Under the pieces are notes generated by a model. That model was not told where the DNA came from. It worked only from the letters and a program-made list of their open reading frames with translations, and searched no databases. The position numbers were made by a program, and so were the translations under genes. Of a stretch of 64,000 nucleotides of DNA, positions 55,101 through 64,000 are shown one piece after another (position 1 is the stretch's first letter; the number at the start of each line of letters is the position of its first letter). Where the stretch lies: NCBI GenBank assembly GCA_026874595.1, contig CM049311.1:56057953-56121952 (forward strand), written 5' to 3'. The stretch comes from Sipunculus nudus. Taxonomy: Eukaryota; Annelida; Sipuncula; Golfingiida; Sipunculidae.

Positions 55101-57469
55101 TTGATATCATCAGAAGGACAGTTAAGCTTAGATAAAATAATAATATAAAATACGTTCATCATTGGACGTGTTTGGCCATGTGTTGCGACTGTGTCTTTTA
55201 ACATGAGAGGTCAGAAAAATATACAAATGTTTATTTCATAATTCAATAAACAACATTTAATAAAAATACAAACTTTGTAACAAACATAGTAGGGAATAGC
55301 GATTAACGTTTCATCAGGACTTCGACACGACAATATTTGGGGAACAATATCTTCAGCACCGGGGTGTTGGAATACACATATACCGCAGGGATTATTTCGA
55401 TAAATTGACCTGCGTACTCCAGACCGCCCTGTCGTGTTCACATGTGATGACTCGAGGAAAGCCATTACATACCAATATCTGGTTTGTGAGTATGTGGGCA
55501 ATCCTGTTTCAGAAAGCAGGAAAACCGGCAGATTAAATCCCTTTTTTAATGAGACGAGCAAGGCCAAGCTGGTGGTGGTTTGTAAGATCAAAGAAATCCG
55601 GTAGTTTTGACATCGGTGATAAGAGAAGTCGTCCGTGCAGACAGGTGGAGCTGGAAATAGAAAGAAGTAAAGCGGGCTATATCTGAGCTGCAAAATTCAT
55701 GTGAGGAAAGGGACGACTCCAATGTCTCAAGGTGCCTTCCTGGTTTATTGTCCACAGAAGTAAAGCCCACATAAACCTAAAAACGTAAGAGACTCACCGG
55801 ATCCCAATCGAAGCCGTTAACTAAATATTCAGCGTCCATTCAACGTAGAGCTTCCTCAGTCCCATTCCAGGTTTCCTGAAGATCTACATATGTAGGTTGA
55901 CGTTCATCAACAAGGAGGATACAATATCACATTGGCCAGTCTACTTTTACAGAGAGTCGGTATTCACATAGGCCTATATTTTGGGCTGTCGCATCTAAGT
56001 TGCCCCCCCCCCCCCCCCACACACTACCCTCAACCAAATAAAGTCGGGTATACATTGAGGAATTTTTAGGTTTTTTTCTGTAACAGCTTACCACTTTTAC
56101 ACACATAACGTTTTTAAACCGTTTTGGGGAAAACGGTTTTGCAAAATCGGTTTCGTGCGTTCACATGGGCTTCTAGCATTAAAGTATGAGGTTTACATTT
56201 CCCATGTGGAACAATGTAACAACATGCTGACACAAGCATTTGCGCTTCGCACCCCCAGGACAGTAACCCTGTAACTAACATTTTTACACAACGCCAGAAA
56301 TGAGGAAGAACTAAAATAAAAATCATAATTTTGGAATTTTCTTAAGTATGCTTTATACTCAAGAGATCAAATTAAATGTGAGAGTCCGTGTTGGTAAGTT
56401 GATTCATATTGTCTGTGATTGGTATTACTGCATGCATTACCTTCTTAATTAAGTATCCAATTAGTGAGATAGAGACTTATTGCACTTGACAATAACATAC
56501 ACTAAAATTCATATTTCTACAACTAATTGTCATTTAATTTAGTCAATCAATGGACCCCTTGGTATGTCCTCCCATAGAATCAAATGAGAATTGTATTAAA
56601 TCTTAGATTTGCATGCTTAATCAGATAATTTGCATATTTAAACACCCTTCGGTGGCTTATTCCTATACAAGGTATGTGCCAGTGTCTACCCAGATGATGG
56701 TGATCCTATATACAATTGAAAATGTTAATATTCCAGACATGCCTCCATCTACTTATAATAAACATTGTACTTTAATGTTTTGCAGTGGTAAAAACATTTA
56801 CATGCTGCTGTGCCCTTGATCTTTGCTTTCTAAATCGAGGCTGACTTTACATTGAAGGCATATAGATCGGTTGAGAGCGCGATAGTACCTACATGTTTCA
56901 TTAGGTATGCTTCTATTTTATCACATATGACACTCTAAATCTCATTTACATATATATGACTGACCTTGACTTATATTTTAAGAATTTATTGCTACTTTTA
57001 AGGATGCAGGTCAGCTGGTCTTCTATTGAAGACTAAAGGTAACCAGCTAAAGCTCATCCTTTAAATTTGGTCATTGTTACCTGGCAGAGCTGTGAAACTA
57101 GGTCAGCCAATCATTATCATCGTTTGTATATCAAACATTACTGTCTTTGCCATCACCCATGATATATTGTAAGTCGTGCAAAGTTTCCTTTTTTACTAGT
57201 TTAACAGGTCCAAAAGTATAACTATTAATCAGGAAGAAAACCTTGTGCTTTTTTGTTTAGACCATACATATTTATATAAAAATTAGTATGGGATATTTGG
57301 ATAACTAAATCTGTTTAATTAATATTAATGTTTTAAACTCATTTAATTTCCACTTAGATACAAAATATGTTGTGTAAGGCCAACATAATATAAGTTTAGT
57401 GGAAGTCAGTGGTTTTTTGTTAACAAATAACTATAATTTATTCCTAAAACAGCCCTAACAATACAACAC
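53571..57469. other. Intergenic, no gene recognised
   Basis: A (CT)n-(AT)n microsatellite spans 55017-55092, and a C run lies at 56001-56018. The minus-strand frame at 55211-55693 is the longest open frame, but its composition and lack of recognisable motifs argue against a gene. Confidence 0.35.
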
Positions 57470-58095
57470 ACTAAACCAACACAATTATATAGTAAAACAG
57501 CTTTATTGCAACAAGTCAATATAATCACACAGAAAGATAATGGTACAGTACCTCGATACCAACACCGTCACCACGATAAGTCCTTTGAATGTAAACTCTC
57601 GGAGAATGACAGTCCAGTGGAAAGTTCTTGCAACAAAACCGGAAATTAAACTGAAGTCCAAATGTATAAAATCCAGGAGAATTGAATTGAAAATGTATAA
57701 TTGCCGCATTCGTCGGATAAGGTCATAGAATCTGATACACGCTACTGCGTCCGCTGGTATCTGCTCAGCTGTCTGCCCTCTGGTTCTAAAAAACAGCCCC
57801 TTTATATACCTTCACACCCCAAGGCGGGAATTTTCCACTTCTCGAACAGTCTATAAGGACCCTACTCAACATGCAGTAAACACGCGTTTCAGGAATTCTC
57901 TAGAAAGACATCCCTGTGTATCTACACATACCAGGCTCATCACGTGATCCACGACCAGGCGTGAAAACCCAAGGCTCAATTGACCACGAGAGTTCAACCA
58001 ACACGGATTAAACATAGAATGTAATACGCGGCCAGACACGAGCGCCACAACAGGAGCTACGCCTGTGCCACACACTAAAAAGAGCACCTGTAACA
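57470..58095 (-). repeat. Possible solo LTR of a retroelement
   Basis: Reading the minus strand from TGTTACAGG (58095), a region without coding leads to a clear TATATAAA (57801-57808), then about 300 bases later AATAAAG (57502-57507) and a T/G-rich tail. A promoter and poly(A) signal within one 600-bp non-coding unit is what an LTR looks like. No flanking gag/pol and no second copy lies in the window, and the right terminus is not certain. Confidence 0.4.
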
Positions 58096-59000
58096 CTATT
58101 TGTACAATCCATATAAAATAAATTAAGAATATTCTTAATAAGAACCATTGACTTAAACATGACCGCAGTCACTCGAAAACTGGCGCTTACTGTAGTTACC
58201 ATCTGACAAATATATGTCGTGCAACTTAGTGTTTAATAGGTAAAAAGAAGCAATCCAACAAATAACTTCTTTGAAGTCCGACAAGCTTGTTATCTGAAAG
58301 CTTGGAGGAACCTTTATTTTAAATATATCGGCTGATAACAGTTGTATTAAGCTGTATGTCTTTCCCTTTTTTTTATAGACGCAACATGTTTTATATCAAG
58401 TCTATTGCGCCAGTCACTAAAGAAGCAAATGAGGAGTCGATTCTTATGGGCTAACAATATCCAAATGTATGTGATGTAGGCCTACATTCTCTGACCACCT
58501 TTATGTTTGTTTCTTAGAGCTATATGTACACACTGTTTTGTCTGCTGTTCTGGTAACAATATTAATGGTAACACCAATGTATCTGGAAGGGTCACCTGTG
58601 TTGTATGGGAACGTTGATTCTGATATTAGGTACCGGATGACAGTTCGATTAATGTATAGTTCCCAGGGCTTCCACTCTGATTTGCCAGTCTCGGGTCTAT
58701 CACTGTTTAGTATTTCGGGCAAATCAAACCTTATTCCCCATGACATAAAAAGTCCTCATACACCTAGATTTCTTCAATAGATTACATTTCAAAATTTAAA
58801 CAGTTTTATAACACATTAAGCATGAAAAGCTGGAAATTTGAAGGAAACACTGTGAACTGTGCACGATAAATATTCAGAGCAGGGAAATTTAGCCCCGTTG
58901 TTCAGGTGGCTATGGAGATGTTTCCAAATTAAAACAACCCATTTTAGAACGGTTATAAGTGCAAATACATTACATAAGTCCATATCAATTTACCCAAGGT
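58096..59000. other. Intergenic, ambiguous open segment
   Basis: 58501-58780 is open on both strands. On + it follows TTTGTTTCTTAG (an acceptor-like site at 58517), and on - it begins with an ATG. Neither peptide is recognisable, so no gene is called. Confidence 0.3.
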
Positions 59001-59100
59001 TTTTTAGCTCAGCTGACTTTCAGTCATGCTGAGCTATAGCGATCACTCTTTGTCCGTCGTCCGTCTGTCCGTCTGTCTGTCCGTCTGTCCGTCTGTCCGT

Positions 59101-60396
59101 TAACCTGGCACAAATCGTAACCGCTGGACTTAGAATCTTGTAACTTTACATTCTGAGAGGTCAATGAAAAATCTCCTTGGAAACCAGAAATTAGGTCTCT
59201 GTTACCCATATCCTTTGAGCTATGGGGCCCCAAAGTACCCCCCAGAAAAGTAAAAAATTTCATACAAAAACTTTAATATCTCATTAACTAACTGACTGAT
59301 GGTCTTGATTTGTGGCATAACTATTGATCATGAGATGTGTCATCACTTCCTGAAGACTGGTGACGCCACCTGTATCGTTGGATTTTTTATGAATTTTTTT
59401 CTCTATTTTTGAGACCTTTAAGGATGCTGTCATCTGTTAGCGTGGCACAAATCGTAACGACTGGCCCTAGAATCTTCATTCTCGATACACTGAGAGACCT
59501 ATGAAAAGTCTCCATGGAAACCAGAAATTAGGTCTCTGTTACCCATATTCTTTGAGCTATGGGGGCCCCAAAGTACCCCCCAGAAAAGTAAAAAATTTCA
59601 TACAAAAACTTCAATATCTCATTAACTACTTGACTGATGGTCTTGATTTGTGGCATAACTATTGATCATGAGATGTGTCATCACTTCCTGCAGACTGGTG
59701 GCGCCACCTGTATCGTTGGATTTTTTATGAATTTTTTTCTCTATTTTTGAGACCTTTAAGGATGCTGTCATCTGTTAGCGTGGCAAAAATCGTAACGACT
59801 GGACCTAGAATCTTCATTCTCGATACACTGAGAGACCTATGAAAAGTGTCCATGGAAACCAGAAAATTAGGTCTCTGTTACACATATCCTTTGAGCTATG
59901 GGGCCCCAAAGTACCCCCCAGAGTAGTCAAAAATTTCATACAAAATCTTCAATATCTCAATAACTACAACACTGATGGTCATGATTTTCGGCATACATAT
60001 CGATCGTGAGCTGTTCCATCACTTTCTGCAGACTGGGTGCGCCACCTCTATTTTTTTCAAATTTTTACGAATTTTTTTTCTCTTTTTTTGAGACCTTTAA
60101 AGATGTGGTTATCTGTCAACAGGGTACAAATTGCAACAACTGGACCTAGAAACTTCATTCTTGTCATGCAAGGAGGCCCATGAAGAGTGCCTGTGGAAAC
60201 TTGAAATTAGGTCGCTGTTACCCATATCCTTCAAGCTATAGGACTCTGAAGTATCCCTCAGAATAATGGACAATTTGATACAAAGTCTGAAGTATCTGAA
60301 CAAGTAATGCGGAGATCACCATGATTCTTTGCATGGATATTGACCATTAAGTGTTTTTATTAGTTTCTGCAGACTGGTGAAGCCACCTGTTTTTTT
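59101..60396 (+). repeat. Tandem 338-bp satellite, four units
   Basis: GAGACCTTTAAGGATG starts at 59411 and 59749, and an equivalent block is at about 60090. The first two full units are almost identical over 338 bp. Each unit holds one GACTGGTGGCGCCACCTGTA-type block (59360 with one change, 59694 perfect, 60033 and 60374 degenerate). Confidence 0.85.
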
Positions 60397-61562
60397 GTAT
60401 CCTCCAAAACAAAGTTTTGCAGATACTATGTTTTTGACCGGGTTCCTCTGCCGCCGCCATGTTTGTTTTCAGAGAGCTCCTCTGAGAAAAATGGACCGAT
60501 TTTTCCGAAACTTACACCAATTATCTAGTCACATGTGAACTAGTGCCTAACCAATTTGTGTTGATCTCTGACCTTTCCCCTCTATCAAGCGTCCATTTGT
60601 GCATCTGTTTCCACACATAAACCCTCATATCTCGGGAACCGATTGACCAATCAGGAAATAAAATTTATACAAATGTAGCCCTTGGATTGCTTTATAACAT
60701 ACACAAAAATGGTGGCGCCACCTGTAACCATGTTTGCAAAGTGTCCATCTGTTCATCTGCCTTGGGTTAAAATCACTTATATCTCTGCAGTGAATCGACT
60801 AATTCACCTGAAATTTGGCATGCATATACATCCAGGATAGCTTTCTTGATTTTATGACAGATGGCACCACCTACATTCACGTTCAAGCTGATCACATCCA
60901 AGCTCATATCTCAGGAACCGTTTGACCGATTGGGCCAAAATTTTGCATGTGTATAGATATCACATAGCTCTTTATCATACGCAAAACTGGTGGCGCCATC
61001 TGCAACCATTTTTGCACAGAGTCTGTCTGTTTTCTGCCGTGGGAAAATGTCACTCATATCTCGGCAGTGGTTTGACATATCTGCCTAAAATTTTGCAGTT
61101 TTATACATCCTGGATAGCTTTCTTGATTTTATGACAGGTGGCGCCACCTACATTCTAGTTTACACTGCAGACATCCAAGCTCATATCTCGGGAACCGTTT
61201 GAACGATTGGGCCAAAATTTTTCATGTGTATAGATCTGACATAGGTCAACTGGAGGGGCCACCTGTAACCATTTTTGCACAGCGTCAGTCTGTTTGTCTG
61301 CCGTTGGCTAAAATCACTCATACACATGTAGTGGTTTGACTTTTCTGCCTAAAATTTTGCATATGTATACAACTTGGACATCTTTCTGGATTTGTGGTAG
61401 GTGGCACAACCTACATACACATTTAGGCTGCAGACATCCATGCTAATATACAACATACCTCACTCTATTTCCCCTTGCCACTCAATCCATGCCTCACTTC
61501 AACCGTTCCACTCTGATTTTGGCGGATACACGTGGTCACTTGTCGGCTACCCGTATTCTAGT
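60397..61562 (+). mobile_element. Nested Helitron-like element
   Basis: It interrupts the host satellite between CCACCTGTTTTTT and TTTAAAGTTTACACATTTTTTCTC, so its ends can be read directly. It starts GTATCCTCCAAAAC, with a hairpin at 60398-60425 (CAAAAC..GTTTTG), and finishes GATTTTGGCGGATA ... TATTCTAGT (61515-61562). CTAGT next to T and inverted CCNCCAAAAC/GTTTTGGCGG-type subterminal repeats fit a Helitron/Helentron. The interior holds its own units of about 270-290 bp with GGTGGCGCCACC (60713, 60989 variant, 61137). No genes. Confidence 0.7.
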
Positions 61563-61866
61563 TTTTAAAGTTTACACATTTTTTCTCTATTTTTGAGATA
61601 TATAAATAAAGACTAAATCTTGGCCTGTTGGTTAATCTGTTTGATGCTTCAGTTGAATGGGTATATACTACCATTCTGAATCTCTTCCCTATCAGCTGAG
61701 CGACATGACCCTTTTATTCTGGTCTCTCTCTCTATCATACATGTGTGGTGCATTTTAGCTATTATATCGGCCCTTTTCGGTGATATAATGAAAAGGATAA
61801 ATTCAGGTCCTGTGCCTGTAACTCTATTGTAATATCTTAGCGTGAAAAAAATGACAAAGCAGAACT

Positions 61867-62096
61867 AGTGCCTGATATAGCTCTGGTGTAATTCTGGTTT
61901 AGCTCTGGGATGGCTCTGCTTAGCTCTGGTATAACTCTGGTTTAGCTCTGGAATAGCTGTGATATACGTCTGTTATAGCTCTGGTTTATCTCTGGTATAG
62001 CTCTTGAATAGCTCTGCTCAGCTCTGGCATAGCTGTGGTGGAGCTCTGGTAGAGCTTTCGTATAGGCTCCGTTATATAGATCTACGGAATAGCTCT
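61867..62096 (+). repeat. Minisatellite of TAGCTCTGG-type units
   Basis: About twenty degenerate units of 11-12 bases (TAGCTCTGGTA, TAGCTCTGGAA and relatives). Frames across it (minus strand, Ser/Tyr/Arg-rich) are translation of the repeat. Confidence 0.8.
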
Positions 62097-62859
62097 CGGA
62101 TGGTGATGATGTCAATGATAAGGTCAGATGTTTCATATGATCTTTACTCGTCTTAAACAACTTAATAACCTATACATAATAATAATAATATAAAAATCGT
62201 ATTACCAGATCAATGATACTGTTCCTACGTAATTTTATCGATTCTCGCTGGAGCCATCAATATCCTTTAAAAAACCTTTTCATCGAACTAGATATATCAT
62301 GTAAGCTCTAAATATGGTCTTCGCATGTTAAGTAACCGCAAACTATGAGGCGCATATAATCTATATTTTGAATTAGATATCGAACCTGAATTATCCTTGG
62401 TACATTATCAACTGCTGTTAACCTTTACACACAAGCTTTTTCTCCACATAATGACCGTGTAACACCCGTCCTGGGAACCCTAAATGTATCGTAACCGGGG
62501 GACGGTAGCAGGAAAAAGTGGCGTTCAGGTGACTTTATGACGACCGACGACTAGGTAAAAAATGAACCTGAGCTCTCATTTGAGGCAAAAACTTAATATA
62601 ATTACTCTACAGCGTACTAACTTGTCTGGGACCTTGCGGTTATTTCACTTCATCTGACATTTTAACATCACGTGTTTATTCCTTCTGTTTCAACTTTACC
62701 ACAGATATAGGAGGTTTACTATATATATTTTTTTTTATGTTTTCAGGTCATCTTTTATTCATAAGAAAATTTTTAAACATAAGGGATTGAATTCAGGTTT
62801 TTACTGTATATAAGGTCAGTATGTCTGCAAAAAAAAAATTGGATTTTCTGTCTGTCTTA
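62097..62859. other. Intergenic, no gene recognised
   Basis: AT-rich unique-looking sequence; no conserved coding segment seen on either strand. Confidence 0.35.
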
Positions 62860-63010
62860 TACAGTAAAACCATGCCAAACGACCACCTCGATTTTAGCGA
62901 CTACCTCAAAATAACGACATTTTTTTCTTTATATCCAACCTCGTTTATACTATGTGCTCGAAAATGAGACAACTTTTTGGAGGTCCCCTTGGTGGTCGTA
63001 ATTTCGATTA
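62860..63010 (+). repeat. pogo-like terminus, copy 1
   Basis: TA followed by CAGTAAAACCATGCC (62862), then ACGACCACCTCG, and further in GGTGGTCGTAATTTCG (62991). A CAGT start after TA with an AACC block is typical of pogo/Tigger-type inverted repeats. A matching inverted end is not resolved. Confidence 0.35.
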
Positions 63011-63676
63011 AATTTTTTGAGTGAATCGATAGAAAATCAGCTCCAGGCCAAACCTAAAATACAATATATTCTACTGAATCAATTTTTTCCTCCAGAAACT
63101 ATTTTATTGAATGAGCACAAATTCATCAGTAAGGTTATTATTTGCTCTACTCTCGTACCTTAAATATCACAGTTATAGAAAATGGATTAATTTTTGTGCT
63201 GCTTACAAACATTTTTCGAAAGTTTAAGTACAGTTTTGAGGTCTTCCTGAAAGCTTGTAACTTCCTGTTTTTTTTGTATCGTGCGATGATATTTTTAAAG
63301 AAAACTAAAAGAGGAAAGCGCAGACTAGCACAATAACTTCTCTCGCATAGTTAGTTGGGTATTTTTTAGTTTTTGTTTGCTCTGGCTTAGTAAATAAAGC
63401 CACCCACCTAAAAAAAGACAGGATGCCTTCCATAGATATATGTTTAAATCCCAGCAAATCTAAGACCCATGAAAGCCATGATAGCCAAGAAAAACAAAGT
63501 ATCTAATGTTTCACGGTTAAACATCTAATTTGTTGGATCATAGGTTGGCTCTGCTCGCTAGAACAACGACGGCACCCAATCGTCGGCCATTATGAATAAT
63601 CTCTGAAATGTTCCGGATCCTTTTTATTAATACACATAGTAAGGTGATAATAATATCTCCAAAATTGTTAAGATAA
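63011..63676. other. Intergenic, no gene recognised
   Basis: AT-rich sequence without recognisable coding or repeat units. Confidence 0.35.
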
Positions 63677-63870
63677 TACAGTAGAACCCCACAATTATGA
63701 CCACCCTGGGGACTGAGCAAAGTGGTCGTAATTTCGGGGTGGTCGTATTTAACACGCCAATGTTTTATGTGTATCAGTGTGTATCTATTGCATATCTTTA
63801 ATGTGGATTATGACATAATAATTTACTTAGTGGAGGACCCTTATTACGACCAAAATTGTTTTATATATTT
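63677..63870 (+). repeat. pogo-like terminus, copy 2
   Basis: TA followed by CAGTAGAACCCCACAA (63679), then GACCACCCTGGGG and GTGGTCGTAATTTCGGGG, with an ACGACC element again near 63846. Same word order as copy 1, so the two are related. Confidence 0.35.
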
Positions 63871-64000
63871 ATTCATGATAAAAATTAATATACATATATA
63901 CATACGTAGTGACTGATGATTAACACATAAATACACTAGAGGCAATACGAAGACTAATACATGGCTGTTATGTATTTAGCCTTCCGCTTGAGTATATATT

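Larger units (their letters stand above)
59001..61722 (+). mobile_element. Helentron-like element with 338-bp satellite and nested insertion
   Basis: The 5' end is TTTTTAGCTCAGCTGAC at 59001, followed by CTCTTTGTCCGTCGTCCGTC and a (GTCTGTCC)n tract. The 3' end is ATCAGCTGAGCGACATGACCC (61691) with a weak hairpin arm. GCTCAGCTGA and TCAGCTGAGC are inverted subterminal repeats. The interior is the same satellite as in 17480-19080, in better-preserved copies. The body is split by a second element at 60397-61562. No coding. Confidence 0.65.

Noticed and set aside
55211-55693. 160-residue minus-strand frame
   Set aside because: The longest unexplained frame on the right side, but composition is untypical, motifs are absent and it overlaps another open frame; could be chance in low-stop sequence.
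1-64000. tRNA, rRNA or other structural RNA genes
   Set aside because: No sequence with a complete A box, B box and cloverleaf spacing or other recognised RNA gene was found; the only Pol III-like candidate is the SINE at 52547-52856.

Overview
The window is animal nuclear DNA, AT-rich and intron-containing, packed with transposable-element remains. The mix of element types and the style of the interspersed repeats (terminal GCTCAGCTGA blocks followed by CCGTC tracts, and internal satellite units built around GGTGGCGCCACC) suggests a marine mollusc, most likely a bivalve. That taxonomic call is an inference from repeat style and gene families, not from a marker gene. Only a few percent of the window is host coding sequence.

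Host genes, left to right. The last coding exon of BCKDHB (E1-beta subunit of the mitochondrial branched-chain 2-oxoacid dehydrogenase) lies at 3973-4113 on +. A plausible first coding exon of an unrecognised gene lies at 20951-21095. At 22908-24129 is a striking tandem array: five near-identical exon copies in 182-bp exon+intron units, followed by a terminal exon of the same gene. A family-92 glycosyltransferase, a type II membrane protein, has its coding region in one exon at 39138-40550. Weaker exon candidates are given with low confidence.

Mobile elements. 1-2182 holds the end of one Helentron-like repeat and a second Helitron-like repeat ending in a hairpin plus CTAGT. 8791-11063 is a DIRS-type tyrosine-recombinase retroelement with its inverted ends and internal complementary region preserved, but with gag and most of RT/RNase H missing; it sits inside a dispersed repeat whose uninterrupted relative is at 1-1050. 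11160-15500 and 21130-22700 are decayed arrays of GGTGGCGCCACC repeats. 16587-17348 is a TA-flanked inverted-repeat transposon. 17372-20773 and 59001-61720 are Helentron-like elements loaded with satellite arrays, the second carrying a cleanly nested further element (60397-61562). 26579-36427 is a complete Ty3/Gypsy retrotransposon with near-identical 1390-bp LTRs, a tRNA-Leu primer-binding site and a polypurine tract; its pol is broken by one frameshift and three in-frame stops. 41553-42687 is a short Helentron-like element. 42950-44440 looks like a Mutator-like inverted-repeat element with an 11-bp target duplication and a (TTCA)n-rich filling.

From 44441 to the right edge I see mostly non-coding sequence with small repeats, microsatellites, two minus-strand LTR-like promoter/poly(A) modules, a possible tRNA-derived SINE and pogo-like termini. 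The elements do not form a pathway. The coherent theme is layered transposition plus local tandem amplification, which in one place (22908-24129) appears to have multiplied an exon of a host gene.
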